Shown piece by piece: positions 11,871 to 24,215 of a DNA stretch of 64,000 nt. The position numbers were made by a program, and so were the translations under genes. A model generated the notes under the pieces. The model saw only the letters and a program-made list of their open reading frames with translations. It searched no databases and had not been told where the DNA came from. The stretch lies in assembly GCA_003342895.1 (NCBI GenBank), contig PTFA01000198.1:643905-707904 (forward strand). The letters run 5' to 3'. How positions within the stretch are numbered: position 1 is the stretch's first letter; every line of letters begins with the position of its first letter. This DNA comes from Casuarius casuarius (Eukaryota; Chordata; Aves; Casuariiformes; Casuariidae).

Positions 11871-12660
11871 TTTGTGCATGTATTACTATTTGAAGAGAGT
11901 GACAGTCCTGTGATTAAACAGATGGATAACTGAAATAACTGCTCAGGGAAATTCCTCCCTCTTCCCAAACGTAGGCACTGCTTCTTTGTTTAAATAATAC
12001 ATATTTCACATTTCAATCGTAGAAAACAGGCAACTGGAAAGGGTTGTATTTTTTCGAATGTTGTATTCATAGCTGCTGGTGACTTACAACTGTCCATAGC
12101 CATTGTTCAACAACTTCTTACCTTACAGCTCTGAATTATGATTTTTTGACTGTTAATTGGAATATAATTTGAAAATGTCCAGATATTTTTAATAAAATAT
12201 TTTTGGTTATAAATGCTGAGGGATACTTGGCACAATACATCTTGCTTTTAGCAAATCTGTATTTCTACAGGAGTAGCTAGTATGACAAAATAATTTAGGT
12301 GCAGCAGAATTTTGGTTTAAATCCAATCACCAGCGAAGGTACTATTAGTAATATGCTTGAATCGATACCATTTAACTTTCTAAGCACAACCAGTTTACAC
12401 ACCTTGGGAAGAAACAGCAGTAATTAGTAAGCACTGTGTAGTCTGCTCTTTTCTCTGTTCATCTGTCATTCTTATTAGCTCTAGTAAGAATACTGCACTT
12501 TAATTTCTTCACTGAGAGTCTGACAGAACTTTTTGTATTATTGGCTTTTAAACTTGTTGCATAACACTTTTTTTCTCTCCCCACTCACTCTTCCCCAAGC
12601 CCTTCAGTGTAAGATCCCAGCTGTTCTCCTTCCCTATATTTCATCCTAGGATTTTTCTTT
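11871..12660. other. Non-coding AT-rich DNA
   Basis: No gene, repeat or hairpin recognised. It ends in the pyrimidine-rich run that forms the acceptor region of the next candidate exon. Confidence 0.65.
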
Positions 12661-12674
12661 TTTTCCTTCTTTAG

Positions 12675-12818
12675 TTGTCATTCAGCACTCCCAGCACTGT
12701 AGCAGACCCATACTGTGGGAGCAGCTGTTCCCAAATCATGGGTCAAGCCAGGTTTTGGTGGAAAGCATGGAATCAAGACTTGAAAAATGGAGGAAATGAT
12801 TTCAGGGATCAAAAGAGG
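12675..12818 (+). other. Candidate internal exon, 144 bp
   Basis: A long pyrimidine tract (about 12650-12671) ends in TTTAG (AG at 12673-12674). The interval of 144 bases ends at AGG|GTAAGT (donor at 12819). One frame is open for exactly 48 codons in phase 0 at both ends. The segment includes GQARFWWKAWNQ and is rich in S, N, Q and D; I do not recognise it. Phase and length agree with the other plus-strand candidates. No homology can be claimed without a search. A compound palindrome begins about 37 bases after the donor. Confidence 0.35.
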
Positions 12819-12855
12819 GTAAGTTTAAACCACAGCACTGCTGCTCTTACAGGGG

Positions 12856-12910
12856 GATACCCTAGAGGGTATCTAGTGAGAGGGGAATACCCTCTCACTA
12901 GAGTCTAGGG
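12856..12910. repeat. Compound palindrome (three nested/adjacent stems)
   Basis: Hairpin 1: GATACCCT (12856-12863) pairs with AGGGTATC (12866-12873). Hairpin 2: CTAGTGAGAGGG (12873-12884) pairs exactly with CCCTCTCACTAG (12890-12901) across a 5-base loop. A third pairing, CCCTAGA (12860-12866) with TCTAGGG (12904-12910), can enclose hairpin 2 as an alternative to hairpin 1. All arms are perfect. The arrangement could extrude as a cruciform or fold in RNA into two mutually exclusive forms. Confidence 0.9.
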
Positions 12911-15431
12911 TAGAACTTGCTAAACTGTTTTCTACACAGGGAAAAAAAAGAACTGTTGTATTTCAATCTCAACAGCATATGCATTTTGTTCATCAGAGCT
13001 ACATTTTTAAGACTCCTGTTATAATAAAACAGCATCATGTGGGGGTAGGATTATATGTTGGTAAAAATATTACCTTCCTTCAATGGCAGCTAGGTAGTAT
13101 TGTCATTTTGGTCTGCTCTAATGTCATGTACTTCAGCGGGGTTACTTTGTACTTGTGATGGCATGATATTGCAGTAACACTCCTTCTGGATTTCCAAGCA
13201 AAAGGACCAGTGGAGATGTGTGAAGTTTTCAGATCTGCTGATCAGACTGACATCTAAAAAACATAATTGCTATTTGTGCATCATCTGTCTTCTTTTACCT
13301 GTACCATCTACACTTTCCTGTAGCCTGCAAAGTCATTGTTAGGAATTATTTCTATTACAGTTCACCAATGGCCCCTGACTGATCTTGTCTATAGTTATAC
13401 AGTCACCGAATGCAAGAATTGGTGAGCCAAACCATGACAATATATATAGACAAGAGAGAGGGAGAGTGAAAAGTTAACCAGCTCAGAGGCACACAATAGG
13501 TCTGTAGTATAGTTGGGAGAGCACTGGAATTAACTTATGGAGCCCCACTGCCTGTCACGTGCAATACCTTGGAAACCTCATTCTCTTCTCACTTGTAGAA
13601 ATCTTCATTGTGTGCATGAGTAGTGTAGGGATCTTCACTGTGCCTCTTTGCGGCAAACCCAATACCCAAAAACAGTAAAGCATGGTGAAATGATTTAATG
13701 AGTGTTATTCATTTCAGCAATGAAACACAACTCTTATGTCTTGCTGAGCCTAAACTTTATTTGGAAGGGGTGAAAGTCACAAATAGAGTTGGACAGAAAC
13801 TTCCAGGGCTTTTTACAGTCAGAAAAATGCTTATATTACTAAACCAAAACCTTGTGTAATACCCTGTGTGTATCATACTGTCATTTAAGTCATGCTAGAA
13901 TCTACAATGCATGAGGTTTACTTTGCTCCCTGCAAGGCAGGGTGAAACTAAGAAAAAACATCTTATCCCCTTAAACCAGAAACTCCTTCTACATTGCTTT
14001 CAGGTGGGAATGCTCAGTTTCCATTACTACATATCCATTCCTCTCCTTCCATCACATCGCCTTTGAGAAGCTACCTTCCAGTTGAAAGGAGTAAAAAATG
14101 GTTTAATTATCTGACTTTTGTAGGTGATGTTCCTCGTTCAGCTTGTAGTAAGAAGAGCAAAGTATCAGCAGTGTTTTTGGTGGACATGCCACAAATCAGC
14201 AAACTTAGAAATTGAACAGAGAGCTGACAGCAGAGTGCTGAAGCAGTTGGCTGTGCAGCTGCTTTGTCTCCTCAATCACTTATCATTCTGGATAAATATT
14301 GACAGTTTATGTTGGCTGATGATTTAACAATCTATGATCTGGGAGAGCAGTGGTTCCCCATACCAGAGCAAAAGAACTCAGACTGATGGCTTTATGTAGA
14401 ATTCAGGAAGTTCTCACAGTCTGTGATGCTCAACATAATTTTTGTTATGCAGTTCCAAGCAATTGCCTTGCCTTTCATGAATAGTGGCCACTGGGGATGT
14501 GTGGTTTATTCTGCAACTGCATAGCTGGTTATTGCTGGAACTGCAGTGCACAGGAACATACTTATGAGCAGTTCTGCTGGACTGGAACTGACTGCAAACA
14601 GCACGGCATAGTAACCATTAAAGGCTTTTCTGGGTTTTTAGTGAAGGGCAATTTAAAGGAGACTTCCTTTGTCACAGCCTTCATGGAAACCTGTAGAAAG
14701 TGAGAAATGAGAGGGCTATGGGTAAAGTAGAGTCTTTTTGCAAGTGCTGTAAACAGAGTGCTGTGTATGAGGAGAGCTTCAAACATGATCAACCTGTGTG
14801 AGTAGCTGGAAGTGAGAAGGTGCCACTGATTATCTAGGTGGGATAGGCCAGCTCCCACATTACTTGAGAACATCCAGTGCCAAGGTTGAACATGAGAGGT
14901 TCACACTGGCAGCCGTGTCACAGAATGTCCCAAAAGCTTCTTTGGCATCCTGTCTTTCAGTCAAAATCCTAACACACTATATGCAATCAGTGTTTACTTC
15001 GTGTGGAAAGCCAGCACTCTTTCAAGCTAGCAGCTATTTCAGTCACCTTGTGTGCTGGGGAGAAGTTGAGAGAACCTCATCTTTAACAGGTATTGAAATA
15101 ATGACAGCTCTTGATTTCCTGTCTTGTACACTGAGCTCTGTATTTGCCGTGATCTGGGGGTCGTGCAGTCCCCCCAGGGATTTGTGAGATTGTGAAGGAG
15201 TACTTCATTTTAAACATTTTGATTTTTTGAAAATGCAAGAAGAGGGAGGGGAAGAAGATCTGTGGTTGATTTGGGGTAGATGTAGTAAGGCATGTGATGT
15301 AATCTCAGAAATATTCATGTGCCCGTGTAATCACCATAAATATGTTTGGCTGTGCTTTTTACTCTGTGGTGGTGCTTAGTCTTGCTTACTCTCTTCCTTT
15401 TGCTGTTTTTTTGTCTTTTTCTGTTTTTTAG
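12911..15431. other. Non-coding DNA
   Basis: No recognised gene. A splice-like acceptor occurs near 14123 (TTTTGTAG) with a donor-like GTAAGA 25 bases on, too weak to call. Openings at 14497-14703 and 14562-14873 are on opposite strands, overlap, and lack motifs. Confidence 0.6.
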
Positions 15432-15509
15432 CTGCTAATGTTGCTTTCTTACATGACAACTTGGATGTGTTGCAACCTCTCTGCCATGCAACAGCTTCTT
15501 AAGTCACAA
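15432..15509 (+). other. Weak candidate exon, 78 bp
   Basis: A strong T-rich tract ends in TTTTAG (AG at 15430-15431), but the donor CAA|GTAATA is poor. The interval is 26 codons long and open in phase 0, with methionine-, leucine- and cysteine-rich content. The frame continues open past the donor to 15761. No family recognised; weaker than the candidates at 8866 and 12675. Confidence 0.2.
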
Positions 15510-18500
15510 GTAATATATCAATATCATCACACCAAAGACATTGCAAGTGAGATCGCATGGTGTGTGTTAGGATACAAAGGGTGCGTTAGAACTTTTAAAG
15601 GATTCAGCCCTGGAAAACTGCAGTGCTTAACAAATGTAGTTTTGAAAGGAATAAAATGCCTGACAAATACTGATATTATATGGTCTTGCTTCTTCAAGAA
15701 GAAGCAATTACTGTTGCTAAAGGCAACACTGTTTCTTCAGCATTTGACCTCAACAGGATAAAGTTGATTTACTTCTGTCTTGTTTTCCAGGCCTGTCTAA
15801 AATACTTGGTTCAGTCAGCATTGTTCTTAGAAGTAAAGGGATTCCAGAACAAGTATTTGGTAGTCGTGCACTTTGAGTACCCTCACGGATCATGTAGCCA
15901 TCCCACTGTTTCTTCACAGGGTCTCCAGTACAATCCCAGCAGTTAACTATGTAATACTTGTATTGTTTAATAGCTCAGTGGAAAATAGCATTTGAAGAAG
16001 GTGGGCTGGTCCAATTTCAGATACAAAACCCGATCTCCTTTGACAGTACAGATGTGTTTTCTGCAATTACTATCTGCAGACCTGTTTCCTGAGGAAATAG
16101 GAATTGATTTGAAAGAATCCCTGGCATTGTAATGCTATCAACATGAAATTGCTTATTATCAATTTGCCATTCATTCTGAAAGTCTTTAAACCAGTTAGGA
16201 TTATTTTAATTCAGTACAATTGTTGCTTCCAAAGTATGGACTTGAAATCTTGTTTCAGTAACTCATCAGTTGCTCTCTTTTAGTTTTCGTATATAGTTCT
16301 ACATAAATAGTCTTTTTCTTGAAGTGATTTAACATTCATGAAAAGTATCAGAAGCTACAAACATTGATTTCATTATAGACTAAATAAAGAAATGCCAAAG
16401 TTTCCTCAAATTACCTCATCTGTGCCTTTCAAATATCATGAAAAGAGCTATCTCTGAGATGGATAGTTTTTCCATCCTTTCAAACCTGCTGATACTGCCA
16501 TTTGCAGCAGGTGTCCACCAAACAAAATGACCGTCCTCTAGGAGCTATACTGGAACCAACAGCTCGTGTTGCAGAAGTCACGGAGCGGCAGTAGTAATGG
16601 AACAGCCTGGTCAGCTCCTTTGGTTTAGAGCACACCTTAGGCAAATGCTTTTTCTTTTTTTGCTTAACACTGTGATGTTCTGACCTTAGCTTGATGAACA
16701 ATATTTTTTCCTCCTTGTTTTCTTTCTTTCCCTGCCATGCTAAAGATGAATTTACAAGGCTCATTGCATTGGCAATGAGGTGTGAAAACTTCCACCTTTT
16801 GCATTCTGTCCAGACTTGACTATAAGTAAAAATATTTTCATTTTAAATGAGAAGAGTTGGTATTCTCAGCCTTGCTTCTAGCTTTTGTGGACCCCATTCA
16901 GTTTTGCCAGTACCTAAGGAAAATTGTGATGGGAGATGCGGACTAATGATGGAATTGGCTTTTGAGGATGAATTCAAAACAGCACTCTTTCCTCCTTTAT
17001 GTGCTGGTAAAGGTGTTCATTTGGGAATTTGCAGTTTGCTTTTTGATGACGCAGGGAACTTCCACTGTTACTTCTATGAAAATATATACTACTTGTAAGG
17101 AGATTATATGATTTGATTCCTTTTGTTGTTGTTGGTGGTTTTTGCTGATTCTCTGAGTAAACAAAGCAATCTAGCCTTGATCTCAGATATATCTAATACA
17201 TTTAGAGCAGGCAGAGAATGCTGCCAACAATGTACATTAAAGACTAAATAAGTTTGTAGATAATAAATCCAGTCTTTCTTTTCAAGATTTGAATTAGACC
17301 TTTATAGTGCGAAACACTGTATTTTGCTCAGTCTTAGACACCTGTGGGGGAATGCTCTGCAGAACTGTATGTCTCTGTTTACAAAACCTAGATCCCATGA
17401 AAGAGGTGTCTAATATATCAGGAATAGAATCCAGTCCAGCACTTCTGTGTTTCAGTGATCTGCAGATTGGCTCTGGACAAGTATTTCTCTCAGTTGCCCA
17501 CTTACATCTTTGGACTGGGAGGCGTTTTTTCCTGTTTGCTTATTGTATGGTACAATGGGGCTGTGGTTTCTTGGTGTTACTGTAAAGGAGACTATTTTCT
17601 GACATCTATCATCTGCCATGTCTTCCTGCCATCAAAAAACCCAAGTTCTTTGACTTTTGTTTAATGTAGGCATACATAAAGATCTTTAGCTTTGGCTGAT
17701 AAAATATTCCAGACTAATACAAAGCAGATTTTAGACATGTGAATATATGATTGTAGCAAAGTGGCTGCTTTTTATTTGTTCATCAAAAATGCCTCTGAAA
17801 CAAACAGATAAAGAAGTTAGATGATGTTTGCATGCCATCTCTTTCATTTTCCCTTTCTTGGCAGCAATGACTGTGGCACTTATTTTAAAGAATATAAAAC
17901 TGAATTTTAAATCCAGTTAATCTGAAGGCCTCTTTCTCTTTCAGTCTCTGTTCCCCCTTTCCCTTTCCCTTCTCCTCTTCCGCATTTTGCTGTTCTCAGT
18001 CTCTTTTTCAGAGATAATTTTTACTCTCAGAACGTAATGGAATAAGCTGCTGGCTGCAACAGCTTGTGTTAAACGGCAAAGATGGTTTGGGAACAATTAA
18101 TGAAGGTTAGCTTGGAAGTAGCCTAGCTTTCTTGGCTTTGTGATAACTATCATTGGGGTAGTGGCTTAGAGGCTTATTCCAGTTTTCTGCAGGGTGTTCT
18201 ACAGCTACTCAGCAAGAGAAATTGGGATGATATCACTGATATTGCTCAATAACAGACTCTGAGAAAGCATTGCTTTCTATTCACGCTGTTGCTAAAATCC
18301 CAGCATAGGAGTTCATTGTCTCCCTTGCCTTTCCTCTCTCCTTCCATTTAAATTTTGTTATTTATGTGCCATCCTGTGCTGAAAAGTATCAAAATCAGGC
18401 TAGTGTAATCTGGTGTACTCTAAAACAGGAGAAAAGGGATTAAGGATGGAGATTTATTCCCAGCCTCTATTAATTTCTCAGGTTGTTTACTTGAATTTTC

Positions 18501-18891
18501 CTCTCTCTCTCTTTTTCTTTTTTTAACAACTTTTTCTTCCTCCTTCCAAACTCTGGGTGAGGGTAAGGCGGAGGGAGGAGACTTGCTGTAGGCGAGCTGC
18601 TGGAGGAACCCTGCCGAGCTCGTTGCTGCCAAGGGCAGGAAATGGAACACATGCCTTTCACCAAGGCAAATTTCTTTTTCTAATCAGATCAGCAGTCATG
18701 CAGGGAGAAGTGGCACTGACAAAATGTCAAGAAATCAATCTCCTCATGCACATGGGTTCCAACTGCAGCTATGGATGGATGTCTGACAGAGAGGAAACAG
18801 CCATGGCCAAAACTGCGTTGTACATCATGATTAGAGTTGTAAGGAACAGTTCATTTAGCCCAAATAGTGGCAAGTCTTAGACTGCAAGAAC
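15510..18891. other. Non-coding DNA with pyrimidine tracts and a CpG patch
   Basis: Two long C/T-rich tracts occur at about 17930-17985 and 18495-18546. Immediately after the second, 18550-18620 has four CpGs and higher GC, and is open on both strands without known motifs. No gene can be called. Confidence 0.55.
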
Positions 18892-18948
18892 CTGACCAAA
18901 GCTTTCCAATGGAAAGTTAACATGAACTTAATTGTCAGCTTCAGCTTG
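18892..18948 (+). repeat. Left arm of long inverted repeat (57 bp)
   Basis: This 57-base arm is the reverse complement of 19564-19620 with one mismatch (at 18898). It contains an internal dyad (AAGCTTTCC-AAT-GGAAAG) and ends inward in a duplicated CAGCTT motif. Outside both arms similarity stops at once, apart from a possible CAAG just beyond the outer end after a 3-base offset. Confidence 0.95.
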
Positions 18949-19563
18949 TTGTGTTTCATGTCATGCTCTATTACCGGTCTGAGGAATGCCTGTTATGCAA
19001 ACCTTTGGCTCAAAGGCTGCTAAAATTTAAACAAATCAAATGTACTCATTTATAAATTTTCAAATTATTACTCTTATTAAATTTATAAAAAGTATATGTT
19101 AGATACAAATATATATATATAGTGTGTGTTGCTATACATATACATGCTATTATATATTTCCCCTCTGATTAGAAGCAATGATTTCCCCTATTTTAATTGG
19201 TAACTTTCATCTTGGAGCTTAGCAATAGAGTGCGCTCCTCATATATTCTAGTGCAAAGAGAAAAGCAGAGATGCTCTTGTCTCTGGTGTGCATTGCATGC
19301 AGCTCTGGCTCCTACCACACTGTAGCACTGTCATCTTCTTCCTTGTGCAGAGAACATAATACTCAATATTTCCTGGGCTCCAGAGTTTATGTATTTTACG
19401 TAGAAGCTGAAAGCTGCTAGAATTTATCCCAGATTAGCTCCCTCGAATGAAAACGGCTGGGAATATGCTTCCATCCCTTAAGGCCATGAATATTCTGGGT
19501 TAAGAATTTCAGAGAAAAAGCTCTATGATACCATAGTTGAGATTCAAGTCTGTTCTGTGGACC
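18949..19563. other. Spacer between inverted arms, AT-rich
   Basis: 615 bases with no open frame of note. It holds a smaller perfect inverted repeat, TTTATAAATTT (19049-19059) with AAATTTATAAA (19079-19089), and a short (AT)n run at 19108-19121. No transposase remnant is visible. Confidence 0.8.
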
Positions 19564-19620
19564 CAAGCTGAAGCTGACAATTAAGTTCATGTTAACTTTC
19601 CATTGGAAAGCTTGGGTCAG
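19564..19620 (-). repeat. Right arm of long inverted repeat (57 bp)
   Basis: Reverse-complement partner of 18892-18948, 56 of 57 bases matching. Extended four bases outward, this arm is itself bounded by CAAGCTGA and TCAGCTTG, so it has its own short terminal dyad. No clear target-site duplication flanks the pair, which argues against a simple cut-and-paste transposon. Confidence 0.95.
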
Positions 19621-20532
19621 CTTGAATGAACAAGTTTCAATAGAAATTCCTAAGGAAAGGATGTTTTAAAAATAGGACTTTGAAGTTTAGGAGTAAATAA
19701 TAATTAGAGATGTGAAGAATTATGAGGACTCTTCCATATGTAGAAGGAATGGAATGATTAAGTCTGGTAAATGGGAGTGGAGAAGAGATACAAATGGGAT
19801 TTTATATCTAGCTCTCTATTACAGAAGGAATGTGAGGTGAATCTTGCTAAGAATGCGTCTCTTTTTATTTCATATGTTCAAAATAGTGATGTATAAATAG
19901 GAAGTACACTTTCTTAAGGTAACTCATGGAACTCACTGCTGCAAGATATTGTTAAAGGCAGAACTTAGTTTATGAAAGGCTGAATCATTTCTGTGGACAG
20001 TGAAAAGATTTGTGAGAAAAAGGGCTTGAGATCTGCCTGTGACAAAGCATATGCTGATTATGATCTGAATTTGTTTTTGGAAAGACTATTTTGCAACTGC
20101 TCATTGTATAGTTACTTGATATAAGCTATGCTGCTGCTATCAGAGAGAATACCATGCCACCTGGCTCGAAGGAATTTTCAAAAATAACTTCTTTTCTTGA
20201 GGTATGTAGTGTGCGTGTCAGGTGAAAAGAGCTACTTGCATGCTGACAACTCAGAACATCTTGGGAGGCCTCTAGCATTGGCAAATAGGAGTTTTAGAAT
20301 TTTCTTTCCGAAGCCCAGCAAGCCATTCTTTTTCTGTGAATGTTTTAACTCTTAATATTTCACTATTTAGTATTTGTTATGTGATATTCAGACTCTTAAT
20401 AGGTGCTAGCAAAAGTGGATGTGAATTAGCAAGTACAAAAGTTTGCATTTGTCTTAAGACCAAGTACAATCTTAATTAAATCTACAAAAGAATGGCAATT
20501 CTAGATTAAAGCTGAGGGCCCTTTCCAGTGCA

Positions 20533-20573
20533 TCCTAATGCTTCAGGCATTAGGAGGGGCTATTGGAATAGCC
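20533..20573. repeat. Two adjacent perfect hairpins
   Basis: TCCTAATGC (20533-20541) pairs with GCATTAGGA (20547-20555) over a 5-base loop. GGCTATT (20558-20564) pairs with AATAGCC (20567-20573) over two bases. An AGCCGGCT palindrome overlaps the end. Confidence 0.85.
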
Positions 20574-20720
20574 GGCTCTATACTCCCATCCATAGGCTCG
20601 AGTAGTTGGAGATTGCATTTGATAACTAATCACTTCTAGCACAAGTGAAGGCTAACTCTAAAACTTACATAGTTTGCTGATTGTATCAGCACCTTAGCCA
20701 CTGAGAATAAATCACACTGA

Positions 20721-20756
20721 CAGCACGTATTATTAACTCAGCACGTATTATTAACT
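20721..20756. repeat. Tandem duplication, 2 x 18 bp
   Basis: Two exact copies of an 18-base unit starting CAGCACGTATTATT lie head to tail, followed by a T8 run. Confidence 0.95.
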
Positions 20757-21323
20757 CTTTTTTTTAACAATATATTCATAACAATTGACTGTATCTACCT
20801 CTTAACAGCTCCATTTTGCGTTAGTGTGGAGAACGGACTCACTGCTGAGCAAGCAGGGGCACTGAAATGCAGTTGTGTAATGGTTTGTTCTGATCTATTG
20901 AAACATAACATGTGCTGTATACGTAATTGTATTGATCTGCTACTGATAAAAGCAGTATATTAAAATACGGTGCTACAATATGTTCAGTCCTGATTAACTC
21001 CTGTAGCCCTCAGTACCCAGAGTAGTTCCATGGGCTGCCGTAGAGATAGGTTGTACCTGCCTTGGTGATGGGGAATCTGTTTTTGATGTATGACCTTGAA
21101 CATCAGCTTACTTGTTACATTTTTTCTTGTAATGCTGTGAAGGTTTTGGGGGCTGACGGTTGCAAATATAAATTATCTAATATGTTATTTTTTATAGTGA
21201 AGCCTCATACCTGATATCTGATGGCTTGGTGTATGCCTATTAGTTTTGGAATGGGGTATTTTTATTATTCCCTTCCCTCCTTCTATCTCCAGGCAGGATA
21301 GATCTAAATTCAAATTTTAAAAG

Positions 21324-21350
21324 AGGTTGGGGGGGTGGGGGGAAGGGAGG
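21324..21350 (+). other. G-rich run with G-quadruplex potential
   Basis: G runs of 9 (counting the end of the first), 6, 3 and 2 are separated by one or two bases; the long run can be split to give four G3 tracts. Confidence 0.5.
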
Positions 21351-22926
21351 CTCGCACTCAGCTCAGCATGCAAAGGTTCATCCCAAAGCAATTTTCATGG
21401 CTGAATTTTAAACTTGCTTTAAAAAAAAAAGAAGAAGAGTTTATAATAGAGATTTGAACCATCCCTTAACAATAGGAGAGCAGCTGGATACTGCTAGAAT
21501 ATCAGAGGTTGCTGAGCATTGCAGTTTGAATGAAACTCTCTGTTCAACTTCTAAAAGAAGATGTTAAGTGTAGACCCTCTGTCACTGAAAAAGCGAAAAG
21601 GCGTATTGATCCGTTTAGTTGGTAACAGATACGAATCAAACCAAAAAGTATATTCTGTAGCATTCAAGTGAGATAAATGTCAGGAGCTGCAATTGATCTG
21701 GAATTCATTGTAAAATTTCATGACCGTATAATGTTATAGACTGGTGAATTCTGCAAAAAGTAATGACATTCCATAGAGAGACTTCTGTCATGTTTTCCGT
21801 AAGAAACCACACTTATACACTAACCTGCTCCAAGGATGGGATTGTAGCATATGACAGCAGTAAGAGTTAGTGGAACTGGGCAGAATTCCTCAAGTTTTAG
21901 AGAAGGCATGAAAGAATTGTACTAGTTCTTTGTCCTGTTGGATTTGCTCACTTTTTCCCAATATACTTTTCTACCCAGCGTTAGTTATCTTGAATTATCT
22001 GCTGGTTTGCCTTGTGATGTTTTTGTAAGAAGGATTACAATTTCAGTGAGCAGCTCTTTCTTTGAAAACTGTTACACGTGCTTTAACAAATGGTCACTGG
22101 CTTAACCTTCATTCTGGGGAGGACTGCTAGCGGATAACCATTGCCTCATTGCTGCCTGCACTGACATCCCCTGGTCACCTGAGTTACCTCTCTGTATGGT
22201 TGGATCTGCTCAGAAAAGAATGACAGCCAACTCTGCAGATACAAAATGAAATACAGAGCTCTCTTTGACTTTATGGTCAGCGTCGTGTGTGACTCCTCCT
22301 CAAAGTGATTGCACATCTTGCACAGAATTGCCTGGTGGCAGGGTCCAAATCCTTTCGCAGTAGAATTGTTATTCATAGTGCCCGTGGAAGAGGGAGACTG
22401 AAAAAAGTCTCAGGAATTTCGCGGATTGGATATTACTGATAGTGATATAAGGACCGTATTGATTACTGTGGTAGTGTATTTATCTATTTATTGAGACAAG
22501 CACCTTAACATCCGTTTCTGCAGAGCCAGATTTTTAATGATGTTAAGTGATCAGGTTTTACCAGCCCAAAAGCATTGCAAAACCATCTATGCCTCATACT
22601 GGTACCCAGTATTAAAAAAATCAGATGTTGTGCAACTCCTAAAAAAATAAAGATAACAATAGTTAGAACTAGAGTCTAATCCACACCATCTTTCACATGC
22701 TGTGAGTTATTCAAAATGAATTACTTCCAAAATTGTATTTTATGCAATAATGTCAGCAAAAAGGGTGGCTATTTTTACATTCAAAGAATCTGAAAATATA
22801 AATGTAGTGTGTTTTCAATGTGAAATTGTATTTGCATAAATGTGATTTATTTGTAGTAGAAAATGGGTCAAAAATCATACGTATGTCAGATAACCATTTG
22901 TAGAAAAGGTCTTATTGTTCTGCACT

Positions 22927-22949
22927 AAAAAACAAAACAAAACAAAACA
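22927..22949. repeat. (AAAAC)n microsatellite
   Basis: About four AAAAC units. Confidence 0.85.
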
Positions 22950-24161
22950 CATGCAGTCATTGTCTGTGGTACTGTGACCCAACAGTACAGGAAAAGCTCC
23001 AGACAAGAGAAAGAGATAAGAATGAAATATGAAAACAGCGTAGCAAACATGAGGGTGCAGCGGCTGTCACTCTTGCTTCTGTGATTGGGAAGCGCAGGAG
23101 AGCACCTCAGCCTCGGTGCTGCAGCTGGAACACCTGGCTGACTCATTATGGAGGGTCTCCTGAGGACATAACAGAGATGGGTTACGCTATCTCTTCCCCT
23201 GTGGTCCGGCGGTTTGACCAAACTGGTCAAAAAAAGAGAAAAGACAGAGAGTAGTAGAAAGCTACACAATTTTTTAACTTATTTAACCTGGATATCAACA
23301 TGGAGGAGCCTTGAGATCATATATATCTGATATGTAATGAGAAGATAACCCAACAGTGTGTTACCACGTAATCTTTTATGAAAAGTGTAATTATACACCA
23401 GTATGAAATAGATTTGTCACAGCAGATTCGAAGGCAAATGTTCAATTGCCCATGCATCAAATTGGAGTTTGCAAACAGTTCAGTACATTAGGTAAATCAG
23501 GAATAGGAAGGGAAAAAGCCTTAGGTATTTTTTACATTGTGCCTGTTTGTTAACTTTGCTTTTGTCTCTGATGATGTGCCTCTGGATGATGTAATCCTAT
23601 ATTTGGTGAGATACTGGTAGTCATGTAAATGAATATAATTAACATTTTTAATGAAGGAAATGCACATGTGAACAAGTTTTGTTTGCTAACAGTGCAGGAA
23701 GGATGATGGATCTGATAAACAGGTGGCCACCAAAGAGTTTTTCGGTGTCATTTTTCTCAACATTAAATACTTCAAGCTTAGCTGAGTAGAAGAAAATATC
23801 AGCATACAGAAGCTTTGGGTTTTTGTCCAAAGAATCTCATCATGTTGGAATCACTGAGGCAAATGTTTCTGGCACAGAGCACCCTTTTTGTTCCTCCGTC
23901 TGCTTATGGAACGATAGCAATCTGAGAATGGCGAAAGCTTGTGCTGGGCTCATCCCATTCACGCCCCTTTGGCATCCTTGTCGAAAAGTGATGTAAAGCC
24001 ATTTTACTGCCCAAGGAAAAGGCTGTATTTAGTGATGCAAGACATTTGTTTTTTATGTGATGAAATACCTAATAAATGCCTATCAGCTTTGAGGCTGAAA
24101 AAACTCTCTGCATTGTTCTAAAATAAATGGAGGAAGTAATTCAAAATGTTTATTAGTGTGT

Positions 24162-24215
24162 ACACACACACACACACAAACTTTTTTTTTTATATATACA
24201 TATATATATATATAA
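24162..24215. repeat. Compound microsatellite (AC)n-T10-(TA)n
   Basis: An AC run of about 8 units, a T10 run and a TA run with one CA interruption lie side by side. Likely length-polymorphic. Confidence 0.95.

Larger units (their letters stand above)
19621..24160. other. Non-coding AT-rich DNA
   Basis: Holds the hairpin cluster at 20533-20573, an 18-bp tandem duplication, a G-rich run and an (AAAAC)n tract, each listed separately. A 114-codon minus-strand opening (22925-23269) is hydrophobic and cysteine-rich but ends in low-complexity sequence and matches nothing I know. Confidence 0.6.

Noticed and set aside
18892..19620. Reading the inverted repeat as a complete DNA transposon
   Set aside because: No target-site duplication, no transposase remnant and no family-typical terminal motif could be seen.
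22925..23269. 114-codon hydrophobic minus-strand opening
   Set aside because: Its C-terminus is the translation of the (AAAAC)n tract and composition follows T-rich DNA; no membrane protein family is recognisable.
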